A DNA stretch of 64,000 bases from Ilumatobacteraceae bacterium (GCA_021299715.1 JAJTEL010000001.1:189397-253396); one strand, 5' to 3'. Positions 44,565 to 53,156 are shown, counted from the first letter of the stretch. Notes: a model not told the origin generated them from the sequence alone. A program made the numbers and translations.

Positions 44565-45998
44565 GTGAGTGGAAAGGCCCCAGAGTCATACGTGGTGCGC
44601 ACCTTCGGGTGCCAAATGAACGAACACGACTCTGAACGCATCTCTGGACTTCTGGAAACCGACGGTCTTCGACGTGCCGAATCTGACGACGACGCCGATG
44701 TTGTGGTGCTGAACACTTGCTGTATTCGCGAAAACGCCGACAACAAGTTGTACGGCACCCTCGGTCACTTAAAGACATGGAAAGACGCCAAAGAGGGTCG
44801 TCGCATTGTGGTGGGCGGATGCTTGTCTCAGAAAGACAAAGACATTGTGCAAACCCGTGCGCCGTGGGTCGACGTTGTCATGGGAACGCACAACGTTCAC
44901 CGCACCACAGAGCTTCTGAACCATTCAATTCAGAATGGTCCCATCACTGAGATTCTCGACGAAGCAGTCATAGATGACCATGCGTTGTTCCCCAGCGCTT
45001 TACCAGCACGCCGCGAAACCTCGTACAACGCGTGGGTCACGATTCAGATTGGCTGCGACAACACGTGCGCTTATTGCATCGTGCCATCGGTGCGCGGTAA
45101 GGAAATCAGTCGTCCATTCACCGACATTCTGAGCGAAGTGGCGTCACTTGCTGCCCAAGGGATTACAGAAGTAACGCTGCTGGGCCAAAACGTGAATAGC
45201 TATGGCCGAGACTTGTCGCTCGCTGCTCGACGCAGTGGCGAAGATGTGTCGGCTAGTCCGCAGTTTGCACAGTTGTTGCGTGAAGTTGGAGCGGTTGAAG
45301 GTATCCGTCGTGTGCGATACACCAGCCCGCACCCAAAGGACATGCGAAGTGACGTTCTTGAAGCAATGGCGCAGACAGCATCAGTGTGCGAACAGTTGCA
45401 CTATCCATTGCAATCGGGTTCTGATCGCGTGCTCTCTCTTATGCACCGTGGCTATACCGCAGACCGCTATCTCGAACGACTTGCCGAAGCTCGTCGCTTA
45501 ATGCCAGACATTGCCGTGACCAGCGACATCATCGTGGGGTTCCCCGGCGAAACTGAAGCCGACTTTGTTCGCACCATGGAAGTTGCTGCGGAAGCAGACT
45601 TCGACTCGGTATTTGAGTTCATTTTTTCTCCGCGCGAAGGAACAGAAGCAGCATTAATGGTGGAGAAGTTCTGTGATCCTGTCGAAGTAGGAAATCGCTT
45701 CGATCGTCTGCGTGTTGTTGTGGAACGCAGCGCATTACGCAAGCACCGCGAGCGTATTGGCCGCATCGAAGAAGTTGTTGTTGACGGCCCTAGCAAGCAA
45801 GACCCACGCATCATGTCGGGCCGTACACGCCAGTTCAAACTGGTGCACTTCACCGTGCCGCAACCATTGCGTCCTGGCACATATTGCAGTGTTCAAATTG
45901 AAGACGCTGCTGCGCATTACCTGAAGGGTCACCTTGTCGAGGTCTTGGCCGAAGCCACGCACAAGATTCGTATTCCTGTTGCATCGGTAGACGTGTGA
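44565..45998 (+). CDS. miaB: tRNA-2-methylthio-N6-dimethylallyladenosine synthase MiaB
   Basis: A 477-residue radical-SAM methylthiotransferase acting on i6A37 of tRNA. The N-terminal cluster region begins VRTFGCQMNEHDSERI (Cys) with NTCCIRENAD and VGGCLSQ; the radical-SAM triad is GCDNTCAYCIVPSVRG; a TRAM domain closes the protein (VVVDGPSKQDPRIMSGRTRQ). GTG start fits a leaderless transcript. miaA, which supplies the prenylated substrate, overlaps its end by four bases. Confidence 0.96.
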   Translation: MSGKAPESYVVRTFGCQMNEHDSERISGLLETDGLRRAESDDDADVVVLNTCCIRENADNKLYGTLGHLKTWKDAKEGRRIVVGGCLSQKDKDIVQTRAPWVDVVMGTHNVHRTTELLNHSIQNGPITEILDEAVIDDHALFPSALPARRETSYNAWVTIQIGCDNTCAYCIVPSVRGKEISRPFTDILSEVASLAAQGITEVTLLGQNVNSYGRDLSLAARRSGEDVSASPQFAQLLREVGAVEGIRRVRYTSPHPKDMRSDVLEAMAQTASVCEQLHYPLQSGSDRVLSLMHRGYTADRYLERLAEARRLMPDIAVTSDIIVGFPGETEADFVRTMEVAAEADFDSVFEFIFSPREGTEAALMVEKFCDPVEVGNRFDRLRVVVERSALRKHRERIGRIEEVVVDGPSKQDPRIMSGRTRQFKLVHFTVPQPLRPGTYCSVQIEDAAAHYLKGHLVEVLAEATHKIRIPVASVDV

Positions 45999-46906
45999 CC
46001 GCTCCACGTTCAGTGGTAGTGCTTGGCTCAACAGCAAGCGGGAAAAGTGATGTGGCCATGAGTGTGGCAACGTCACTTTCGAACATCGAGATTGTTGCCG
46101 CTGACTCCATGCAGGTGTATCGCGGAATGAACATCGGAACCGCAAAACCAACGGCGGCGGACCAGCAAGCCGTGCGACACCACGGAATTGACCTCGTGGA
46201 ACCAAGCGATGACTTTTCTGTTGCGCAGTTTGTCGACAGTGTTACGGCCGCACGCAGAGACATGGCTACTCGCGGTGTGGCCGAGTTAGTGGTGGGGGGC
46301 ACCGGCTTGTATGTCACTGCGTTGGTTGATGGTTTGAACATGCCTGGCCAGTGGCCAGAGATTCGCGAAGAACTCGAAGCAAACGAAGACACCGAATCAT
46401 TGTTTGCCGAGTTAGTTCAGCGTGACCCTGTTGCGGCATCTCGCATGGAGCCCAACAATCGACGCCGGATCGTGCGTGCATTAGAAGTGTGCAGAGGTAG
46501 CGGTACAACTTTTAGTTCTTTTGGTTCGGGTATCACTGAGTTTCCTCAGACCAATACGGTGATGATTGGTATCCGATGGGAGAGAGATATCTTGCGCGCA
46601 CGTATTGAAGAGCGCGTCGGTCGAATGATGGCGCACGGTCTCATTGATGAAGTGCAGTCATTGCTGTCACTTGGTCGGCCACTATCAAAAACAGCACAAC
46701 AAGCACTGGGATATAAAGAAGTGATTGAGGGGCTACACAAAGGGTGGTCAGTTGACGAGATGGCGGCCACCATCACCTTGCGCACCCAGCAATTCGCCGT
46801 GCGTCAAGAACGCTGGTACCGCCGAGACCCACGCATTCACTGGGTGCAGGTACAGAACAACCCAATTGAAGAAGTGGCACCCCAAGTGGCTGCTGCTCTC
46901 GCATAG
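45995..46906 (+). CDS. miaA: tRNA dimethylallyltransferase MiaA
   Basis: A 303-residue enzyme placing a dimethylallyl group on A37. P-loop VLGSTASGKSDVAM, DSMQVYRGMNIGTAKP, VGGTGLYVTALVDGL and RRRIVRALEV are typical; RWERDILRARIEERV and LGYKEV end the catalytic part. GTG start at 45995 lies inside the miaB stop region, so the two steps of ms2i6A37 synthesis are translationally coupled. dapF follows after 11 bp. Confidence 0.96.
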   Translation: MTAPRSVVVLGSTASGKSDVAMSVATSLSNIEIVAADSMQVYRGMNIGTAKPTAADQQAVRHHGIDLVEPSDDFSVAQFVDSVTAARRDMATRGVAELVVGGTGLYVTALVDGLNMPGQWPEIREELEANEDTESLFAELVQRDPVAASRMEPNNRRRIVRALEVCRGSGTTFSSFGSGITEFPQTNTVMIGIRWERDILRARIEERVGRMMAHGLIDEVQSLLSLGRPLSKTAQQALGYKEVIEGLHKGWSVDEMAATITLRTQQFAVRQERWYRRDPRIHWVQVQNNPIEEVAPQVAAALA

Positions 46907-46917
46907 TCTCTGAAGTA

Positions 46918-47724
46918 ATGCAGATCTCTCTCACCAAGCACCACGGCCTAGAGAACGACTTCTTGGTGTACGACCGTGCACAAGGTGAACCAACGGTTGC
47001 GTGGCCCACGCTTGCTCAACACTTGTGTGCACGTAGCACGGGAGTTGGCGCAGACGGTCTACTACTGCTCGACATTGTTGATGGAACAACGTTGTCTATG
47101 CGCTTGTACAACGCCGACGGAAGCGTTGCCGAAATGAGCGGCAATGGAATTCGTTGTTTGGTTCATGCAGCACATCGCGCGCTGGGTGGAATTCAGAACA
47201 CCACCTACAACGTGCAAACAGATGCCGGGCTACGTCACGCCACAGTGGTCGATTCCGAAGTGGACAACACCATTCATATTCGCGTGGACATGGGAACGGT
47301 GAGCGACTTGCCTGAGCCAGACAACTGGTCTGCGTTGGAATGTGACCCAATACGACCCGTCAGCCATGTCTCGCTAGGCAACCCGCACTCAGTGGTGGGA
47401 GTAGAAGACGCATCAATGGTTGATCTCTTGCGTTTGGGTCAACTTGTGCCGCAGGTGAACCTGGAAATCGTTGAACCCGGACCTGGAACCAATGCCATCA
47501 CCATGCGTGTCCATGAGCGAGGTGCAGGAATTACGCGAGCCTGTGGCACCGGAGCATGCGCTGCGGCCGATGCCGCATTGCGATGGGGGCTTGTGCCAGC
47601 GTCGGTGCAAGAAGTTGTTGTGCATATGGATGGCGGAATTGCGCGCGTTCACATTTCGCCAGAGCGAGTAGCCACGCTGACTGGCCCCGCAACCTTCATT
47701 GGGTCGTTCACGGTGAACGTGTGA
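46918..47724 (+). CDS. dapF: Diaminopimelate epimerase
   Basis: A 268-residue racemase-fold enzyme turning LL- into meso-diaminopimelate for lysine and peptidoglycan. First catalytic Cys in MSGNGIRCLVHAA, second in ITRACGTGACAA; both are present, as are YNADGS and GNPHSVV. Length normal. TAGTCT 8 nt upstream suggests an own leaderless start in addition to read-through from miaA. A diaminopimelate-type aminotransferase gene lies two genes downstream. Confidence 0.95.
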   Translation: MQISLTKHHGLENDFLVYDRAQGEPTVAWPTLAQHLCARSTGVGADGLLLLDIVDGTTLSMRLYNADGSVAEMSGNGIRCLVHAAHRALGGIQNTTYNVQTDAGLRHATVVDSEVDNTIHIRVDMGTVSDLPEPDNWSALECDPIRPVSHVSLGNPHSVVGVEDASMVDLLRLGQLVPQVNLEIVEPGPGTNAITMRVHERGAGITRACGTGACAAADAALRWGLVPASVQEVVVHMDGGIARVHISPERVATLTGPATFIGSFTVNV

Positions 47725-49049
47725 GTAATCCGTATCAGGAGGCCCTCGGGCAGACGCTCATTGAGCGCACCTTCCGAGAACGCATTGTGCTTGTGGGTGT
47801 CACTCTCGGTGGACACACCGATGAAGAAACTGAAGACGGGCTAGATGAACTGTCACTTCTTATAGACACCGCTGGTGCAGACGAAGCAGCACGACTCACT
47901 CAACGGCGTGATGCTCCCGATCCTGCGTTTTACATTGGCAAAGGCAAAGTAGATGAGTTGCGCGAAGTGTGTTTGGCCATCGATGCAGACACGGTGGTAT
48001 TTGATAACGAACTCACACCAGGTCAGCAATACAACTTGGAGCGGGCATTAGGTCGAACTGCTCTCGATCGCACTGCCGTCATTTTGGATATCTTCGCCCA
48101 AAACGCTCACACCCAAGAAGGTAAAGCGCAAGTAGAACTGGCCATGTTGCGGTACCGCCTACCGCGTTTACGTCGCGGCGCAAAGGCAGGTCTCTCACAG
48201 CAGGGTGGTGGTATTGGTACGCGTGGTCCTGGTGAAACTCGACTTGAAGTAGATCGTCGTCGCATCATGCGCCGAATTGAAAAACTAGAGCGCGACCTCA
48301 AAGACTTACAACGCACACGAGTCACGCAACGCAAGGGACGCAGTCGTAGTGGTCTGGCATCGGTAGTCATCGTGGGCTACACCAATGCCGGAAAATCCAC
48401 GTTGTTGAATGCGCTTACACGTGCCGGAGTGCTGGCAGAAGACCGTTTATTTGCCACACTCGACCCCACAACACGTCGACTGTCGTTGCCTGGTGGTGAG
48501 CCCGTGTTGCTGACCGACACTGTCGGATTTATTCGACAACTTCCCCACGGACTCATTGAGTCGTTTAAGAGCACGTTAGAAGTTGCGTCGGAAGCAGACA
48601 TGTTGGTGCATGTTGTTGATGGCAGTTCGGCACATCCCGAACATCAAATCACCGCAGTTCGTGAAGTTCTCGCAGAAATTGGTGCCGATTCTGTTCCGGA
48701 GTTCATCGTGTTCAATAAGGCCGACATGCTGGAGGATCACGGTGCATCTTTGGTGGAGGAGTACCACGGTTCTGTTGCTGTCTCTGCATTGCAACAACAA
48801 GGGCTCGACACATTGCTGCGTCGCCTCGCCGACAGAATGCGCGCCATTAGCCAGGTGACAGAGTTGCTTGTCCCGTTTGAACGGGGAGACATTGTGGCGT
48901 CTGTGCATCGTGAAGGTGAAGTGGTGTCAATTGAAGAAGCCGACAACAGACTGCGCATTCGTGCTCGATTGTCGCAGGCATCTGTGGGTCGTCTTCGTGA
49001 GTTCGTTGTAGACACCTCGAATGGTGGAAACTTAACGAACCATGGCTGA
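47721..49049 (+). CDS. hflX: GTPase HflX
   Basis: A 442-residue ribosome-associated GTPase. The N-terminal domain has FYIGKGKVDEL and VFDNELTPGQQYNLE; then a basic coiled region (RRRIMRRIEKLERDLKDL) and the G domain with GYTNAGKSTLLNALT, DTVGFIRQLPHGLIESFKSTL and NKADM. It splits stalled ribosomes in other bacteria. GTG 47721 overlaps the dapF stop by four bases; the longer frame from 47556 lies within dapF and is rejected. Confidence 0.95.
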   Translation: MSNPYQEALGQTLIERTFRERIVLVGVTLGGHTDEETEDGLDELSLLIDTAGADEAARLTQRRDAPDPAFYIGKGKVDELREVCLAIDADTVVFDNELTPGQQYNLERALGRTALDRTAVILDIFAQNAHTQEGKAQVELAMLRYRLPRLRRGAKAGLSQQGGGIGTRGPGETRLEVDRRRIMRRIEKLERDLKDLQRTRVTQRKGRSRSGLASVVIVGYTNAGKSTLLNALTRAGVLAEDRLFATLDPTTRRLSLPGGEPVLLTDTVGFIRQLPHGLIESFKSTLEVASEADMLVHVVDGSSAHPEHQITAVREVLAEIGADSVPEFIVFNKADMLEDHGASLVEEYHGSVAVSALQQQGLDTLLRRLADRMRAISQVTELLVPFERGDIVASVHREGEVVSIEEADNRLRIRARLSQASVGRLREFVVDTSNGGNLTNHG

Positions 49050-50166
49050 CATCAACCGAGACCTTGTGGGCTTTACGCCTCCGCCGTATCCCTTCGATCG
49101 GCTCGATGCGTATCAAAAGATTGCCGCATCGCATGAGGGTGGAATTGTTGACCTGTCTATCGGAACTCCGTGTGACCCACCACCCGATGCGGTAGTCGCA
49201 GCACTCAGCCAGTCGGGGTCTGAGCGTGGATATCCGGCGTCAATCGGAACAGAAGCACTGCGTCGTTCGGTGGCACGTTGGATGGGGCGCACGTTCGCTA
49301 TCGATGTTCCTATCTCGCGCATCGCTGCGTGTATCGGAACAAAAGAGTTTGTTGCCACCACGCCTCACTACATGAAATTGCGTCGCCCTAACCGAGATAC
49401 GGTCATCTACCCTGCAGTTGCGTACCCCACGTATGAAATGGGTGCCATCCTCGCGGGTCTTCGTGCGGTTGCTGTTCCCATGAATGCCGAAGGGCATATG
49501 GACTTTGCCTCGCTTTCACAAGACGACATCGACCGTGCGTTGATGGTGTGGGTGAACAGTCCCAGTAATCCCACCGGCGGTTTAGACGATTTGAAGTACG
49601 CAGCGAATTGGGGTCGCGCGCACAACATTCCCATCTTTAGCGATGAGTGCTACACAGAGTTCACGTGGTCTACTACCGCACAATCAATTCTGCAGCACGG
49701 ACTTGATGGGGTAGTGGCAGTGCACTCGCTGTCAAAGCGATCCAATCTTGCGGGCGTGCGTGTTGGCTTCTACGCAGGCGATGCCGACATTGTTGAGTAC
49801 CTGAAAGAAGTACGTAAGCACGCGGGCTTTATGGTGCCAGGGCCTGCACAAGCAGCTGGCGTAGCGGCGCTTGACGACGATGCACATGTCAAGGTTCAAC
49901 GCGATCGTTATCGCACGCGACTTGAATCAATGGCGCAGACATTGTCAAAGTGGTCGGGAATCGACATTCCACTTCCCGATGGTGGTTTCTATTTATGGTT
50001 CCCTGTTGACGATGCGTGGGCATTCACAGAGAAACTTGCGAGAGAGGGTGGCGCACTCGTGAGCCCAGGCGATTTCTATGGGCCTGCAGCGTCGAAGTTT
50101 GTTCGTGTTGCAGTGGTGCAGCCCGACGCAAAATTGTCTCTTGTCGCGCAGCGTTTACGTGCGTAA
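49042..50166 (+). CDS. Class I aminotransferase, probable N-succinyldiaminopimelate aminotransferase (DapC-like)
   Basis: A 374-residue fold-type I PLP enzyme. VDLSIGTPCDPPPDAVVAAL, YPASIGTEALRRSVARW, NSPSNPTGG and the PLP lysine in HSLSKRSNLAGVRVGFYAGD are clear. The GTPxxPPP start and proximity to dapF point to the actinobacterial succinyl-DAP transaminase (DapC) rather than aspartate transaminase; not proven. ATG 49042 overlaps hflX by 8 bp, so it belongs to the miaB-to-dapC run. Confidence 0.82.
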   Translation: MADINRDLVGFTPPPYPFDRLDAYQKIAASHEGGIVDLSIGTPCDPPPDAVVAALSQSGSERGYPASIGTEALRRSVARWMGRTFAIDVPISRIAACIGTKEFVATTPHYMKLRRPNRDTVIYPAVAYPTYEMGAILAGLRAVAVPMNAEGHMDFASLSQDDIDRALMVWVNSPSNPTGGLDDLKYAANWGRAHNIPIFSDECYTEFTWSTTAQSILQHGLDGVVAVHSLSKRSNLAGVRVGFYAGDADIVEYLKEVRKHAGFMVPGPAQAAGVAALDDDAHVKVQRDRYRTRLESMAQTLSKWSGIDIPLPDGGFYLWFPVDDAWAFTEKLAREGGALVSPGDFYGPAASKFVRVAVVQPDAKLSLVAQRLRA

Positions 50167-50189
50167 GTAGCGCTCACATCGTTGCCGTC

Positions 50190-50459
50190 TTACGACAACT
50201 TGAGGAACATCTTTTCTACTTCTTCAATGGAATAACCCGCGGCGGCAGATTCATCGGGGTTCTGTAGACAATTGGTGAGGCCCGATGCCAACATGCGAAA
50301 GCCCACTTGTTCCATTGCTTTTGTCACCGCGGCAATCTGGGTAACAATGTCGCGACATTCACGTTCTTCGTCCAGCATGTTCTGAATTCCGCGCACTTGA
50401 CCTTCAATGCGACGTAAGCGGGTTCGAAGATCAGCCTTTACTGTGTCGTCAATCTTCAT
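50190..50459 (-). CDS. CsoR/CstR-family metal- or persulfide-sensing repressor
   Basis: An 89-residue all-helical repressor: LRTRLRRIEGQVRGIQNMLDEERECRDIVTQIAAV. Thiols are C35 and C64. The copper-sensing CsoR set needs Cys-His-Cys with His four residues before the second Cys; here that place is Gly60. So it fits CstR, which senses persulfides by disulfide/trisulfide formation between the two Cys, better than CsoR. The context, a persulfide dioxygenase next door, agrees. It follows the 56-residue Cys-rich gene by 3 bp on the same strand. Confidence 0.85.
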   Translation of the reverse strand: MKIDDTVKADLRTRLRRIEGQVRGIQNMLDEERECRDIVTQIAAVTKAMEQVGFRMLASGLTNCLQNPDESAAAGYSIEEVEKMFLKLS

Positions 50460-50462
50460 GGG

Positions 50463-50633
50463 TTAACCCTTTCGCAAGCCGAAGAAACCGCGCTTCTTCT
50501 GTGACGATTGTGTCACCTCTCTACAATTACATCTGTCTGCCTTGGCCACATGACCGAGAACTTGTTCAACGTGGGCTCCGCACCCGGCCCACGATGGGCG
50601 ATTGCATTTTTTGCATGTCACTTGTCTACACAT
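50463..50633 (-). CDS. Small Cys-rich protein of the CstR operon
   Basis: A 56-residue protein opening MCRQVTCKKCNRPSWAGCGAHVEQVLG, with C2, C7, C10, C18 and a later CNC, and a basic end. I recall this CRxVTCxxCxxxxWAGCG pattern as a short conserved actinobacterial protein without a function. The frame is open to 50741, but ATG 50633 gives the conserved start and lies inside the CstR-type operator. Its position suggests a persulfide- or zinc-binding accessory. Confidence 0.68.
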   Translation of the reverse strand: MCRQVTCKKCNRPSWAGCGAHVEQVLGHVAKADRCNCREVTQSSQKKRGFFGLRKG

Positions 50634-50650
50634 ACCCCATAGGGTATCAT
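50622..50650 (+). promoter_or_regulatory. Promoter of the CstB-like gene
   Basis: TTGTCT (50622-50627) and TATCAT (50645-50650) with a 17-bp spacer. The operator at 50632-50647 occupies the spacer and the start of the -10, as expected for repression. On the other strand TATGAT (50651-50646) could serve the Cys-rich gene. Confidence 0.6.
50632..50647. promoter_or_regulatory. CstR/CsoR-type operator
   Basis: ATACCC-CATA-GGGTAT, a perfect 6-4-6 dyad matching the known ATACC...GGTAT operators of the CsoR/CstR family. It lies between divergent genes and also covers the ATG of the small Cys-rich gene. Confidence 0.8.
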
Positions 50651-50674
50651 AAAAATCAACAAAGGAGTCAACCA

Positions 50675-52354
50675 ATGTTCTTCCAGCAGTACTACCTCGA
50701 GTGTCTCTCCCACGCCAGCTACATGGTGGGGGACACAACAACAGGTCATGCGGCTGTCGTTGATCCTCAGCGCGACATTCAGCAGTACCTCGACGATGCT
50801 CGTGAGAACGGTCTCACAATTACCAAAGTTATTGAGACACATTTTCACGCCGACTTTTTGTCGGGGCATCTTGAACTTGCCGAAGCAACGGGTGCAGCAA
50901 TTGTGTATGGCCGCGCAGCAGAAGGACGAGTGGAATTCCCCGCGGACTATGTCGATCATGGTTCGCATATTTCATTGGGAACTGTTGATTTAGAAATTCT
51001 TGAAACACCCGGACACACACCAGAGAGCATCAGTGTCGTGGTGCGCGAAAACGGCCCCACAGGAACCCCGCATGCGGTTCTCACTGGCGACACGTTATTC
51101 ATCGGCGACGTGGGGCGTCCCGATTTATTGGTTTCTGTTGGTGTTACTGCCGACGACTTAGCGCATCAGCTGTACGCATCTCTTCACACCAAGTTGCTCA
51201 CATTGCCCGACAGCACTTTGGTGTATCCGGCTCATGGTGCTGGGTCGTCATGTGGCAAGCAGTTGTCTACAGAAACAGTGTCAACAATTGGTGAACAGCG
51301 GCGAACGAACTACGCACTTGCACCAATGGTTGTTGATGACTTTGTGGAGATTGTGACCGAAGGACAAAACGTTGCACCGTTGTATTTCCCGTTTGCTGCC
51401 AATCGCAATCGGCAAGCACGACCATTGCATGACGATGACGCTCCCGTCATTGAATTACGCCTGAACGAAGTGCTGTCACTTCAGAAAAATGGCGCTGTCA
51501 TTATTGACTCGCGTGACGATTTGGCATTTGCGGTTGGGCATATTCGTGGATCTGTCAACGTCGGACTAGGTGGACGTTTCGCTGAATATGTGGGCGAAAT
51601 CATGCATCCGGGCACATCAATTGTTTTGGTGACCGACCCAGGTAAAGAACAAGAATCACGGACGCGATTGGCGCGAATCGGATTCGACAATGTGCTGGGT
51701 GCATTGCACAATCCCATCGCATCGATGATGGAAAACCCCGCCGCAGTTGACAAATTGTCTCGTTTGTCGGTGGAAGCACTGGCAGAGCGCATGGCCTCGG
51801 TACGCGACCTTGTGGTCATCGATGTTCGTAATGGGGGAGAGACTGCACTTGGAATGCTCCCTGGGGCTCGCAATATTCCTCTTCCTGCACTCTTGATGAC
51901 ATTGCCCGAACTAGATCGACATGTTCCCGTTGTTGTCAACTGCGCAGGTGGCTACCGTTCTGCAATCGCATCAAGTCTTTTGAAGTCTCAGGGCTTCACA
52001 GATGTGTCGGACCTTATTGGTGGATACAACGCATGGGCCACCAGCAACATCCCTCAGTCGTTGCCCACTATTGCAGTGCGCGAAGTATCTCAACACCCAG
52101 ATGCTGTGTTGTTGGATTGTCGTGAACAAGAAGAATGGGATGAAGCGCACATAGACGGTGCAGTGTTAATTCCCATGATTCAGTTGCCGGACCGTCTGAA
52201 CGAAATTGACAAAAACAAAGAAATTATTTGCGTGTGTCGAAGCGGAAACAGGTCTGGCAAGGTTGCCGCGTGGCTGTTGAACAATGGATACCGCGCCGTG
52301 AACATGACGGGCGGAATGTTGGCGTGGAAAGAAGCGGGACTACCCGTTACTTAA
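50675..52354 (+). CDS. CstB-like persulfide dioxygenase with three rhodanese modules
   Basis: About 559 residues. An ETHE1/CstB-type metallo-beta-lactamase domain (residues 1-245) has ETHFHADFLSGH (H56, H58, D60, H65) and ALTGDTLFIGDVGRPDL. Then three rhodanese folds: the first (about 263-350) has no active Cys (VTDPGKEQES), the second (about 374-460) has NCAGGYRS, the third (about 475-555) CVCRSGNRS. The family oxidises persulfides to sulfite or thiosulfate. S. aureus CstB has one inactive and one active rhodanese, so the third module is extra. A strong AAGGAG precedes ATG 50675; regulated by the CstR-type operator. The 3' end overlaps lexA by 8 bp. Confidence 0.88.
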   Translation: MFFQQYYLECLSHASYMVGDTTTGHAAVVDPQRDIQQYLDDARENGLTITKVIETHFHADFLSGHLELAEATGAAIVYGRAAEGRVEFPADYVDHGSHISLGTVDLEILETPGHTPESISVVVRENGPTGTPHAVLTGDTLFIGDVGRPDLLVSVGVTADDLAHQLYASLHTKLLTLPDSTLVYPAHGAGSSCGKQLSTETVSTIGEQRRTNYALAPMVVDDFVEIVTEGQNVAPLYFPFAANRNRQARPLHDDDAPVIELRLNEVLSLQKNGAVIIDSRDDLAFAVGHIRGSVNVGLGGRFAEYVGEIMHPGTSIVLVTDPGKEQESRTRLARIGFDNVLGALHNPIASMMENPAAVDKLSRLSVEALAERMASVRDLVVIDVRNGGETALGMLPGARNIPLPALLMTLPELDRHVPVVVNCAGGYRSAIASSLLKSQGFTDVSDLIGGYNAWATSNIPQSLPTIAVREVSQHPDAVLLDCREQEEWDEAHIDGAVLIPMIQLPDRLNEIDKNKEIICVCRSGNRSGKVAAWLLNNGYRAVNMTGGMLAWKEAGLPVT

Positions 52355-52979
52355 GCGAACGCATCACGGTGACGACTTTGCCGAACACGGTGACTTCGTC
52401 TGCGTCGAACACCATGGGCTTCATGGTGGAGTTCGAAGGAACGAGTGTGATCTTTGCGCCTGATTTCTTGAACGTCTTGACAGTGGCTTCTTCACCAGGA
52501 ATACCGGCCACCACAATGTCGCCGTTGTCGGCAACGCTTTGCTGACGAGCAACGACGAAGTCGCCATCCAAGATGCCGGCATCGATCATTGAGTCGCCAC
52601 GAACGCGCAACATAAACAATTCGCCCTCACCGGTGAAGTCGGTGGGAAGCGGAATGAGATCTTCAACGTTCTGCTGGGCCAGAACATTGGTGCCTGCTGC
52701 AACATCGCCGATGAGTGGGACGTGTCGTGATGGGCGACGTTCCATTGCGACTTCAGAGTTGGTGTCGAAGCGAACTTCAATGGCGCGTGGCTTGGTTGGG
52801 TCACGGCGCAGGAAGCCCATCTTCTGGAGAGTGGCCAGGTGGTTGTGCACGGTGGAGGGGGAGTTCAGACCCACAGCCTCGCCAATTTCGCGCACGCTGG
52901 GTGGGTAACCCCGCTCTTGCATGCTGTTTTCGATGACGTGGAGGATTTGGCGCTGGCGTTCGGTGAGGGCTTCAGACAT
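52347..52979 (-). CDS. lexA: SOS repressor LexA
   Basis: A 210-residue repressor. Winged HTH in residues 1-65 (LTERQRQILHVIENSMQERGYPPSVREIGEAVGLNSPSTVHNHL-type), self-cleavage bond A95-G96 in DVAAGTNV, catalytic Ser130 in RGDSMID and Lys168 in EATVKTF. ATG 52979 is conserved; the longer frame to 53087 crosses its own operators. Promoter TTGACC-N17-TACGCT (53015-52987 on the minus strand) places the start 7 nt after the -10: a leaderless mRNA, autoregulated. Confidence 0.97.
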   Translation of the reverse strand: MSEALTERQRQILHVIENSMQERGYPPSVREIGEAVGLNSPSTVHNHLATLQKMGFLRRDPTKPRAIEVRFDTNSEVAMERRPSRHVPLIGDVAAGTNVLAQQNVEDLIPLPTDFTGEGELFMLRVRGDSMIDAGILDGDFVVARQQSVADNGDIVVAGIPGEEATVKTFKKSGAKITLVPSNSTMKPMVFDADEVTVFGKVVTVMRSLK

Positions 52980-52986
52980 ATCTGGG

Positions 52987-53015
52987 AGCGTACAGGTGTT
53001 CGGGGCCAAGGTCAA
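52987..53015 (-). promoter_or_regulatory. lexA promoter
   Basis: On the minus strand, -35 TTGACC (53015-53010), 17-bp spacer, -10 TACGCT (52992-52987), then 7 nt to the ATG. Two imperfect LexA boxes overlap the -10 and -35. Confidence 0.7.
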
Positions 53016-53094
53016 ACACCTGTTCGTGGAACAAATGTTCGTTGGGGGGTTGACACCGAACACTTGTTCGGGCAAACTTACGAACACCCGTTCG
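52989..53094. promoter_or_regulatory. Array of five LexA-box-like elements
   Basis: Elements at 52989-53002 (GTAC half-site, one mismatch), 53013-53026 (AAAC half-site, one mismatch), 53029-53040 (GAAC-AAAT-GTTC), 53057-53070 (CGAACACTTGTTCG) and 53081-53094 (CGAACACCCGTTCG). The last three are perfect dyads. They cover both divergent promoters. Confidence 0.85.
53050..53078 (+). promoter_or_regulatory. Proposed promoter of the SOS LysM gene
   Basis: TTGACA (53050-53055), 17-bp spacer, weak -10 CAAACT (53073-53078). One perfect LexA box lies in the spacer, another just past the -10. Confidence 0.5.
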
Positions 53095-53156
53095 TTACGG
53101 TGTCACTCACATAGACCGCCCGGTCCCCATATCCCCTTCCCCGAAAGGACAATCCA

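Noticed and set aside
53087-53088. LexA starting at 53087
   Set aside because: The longer frame would translate through three LexA boxes and the lexA promoter; the conserved start MSEALTERQ is at 52979.
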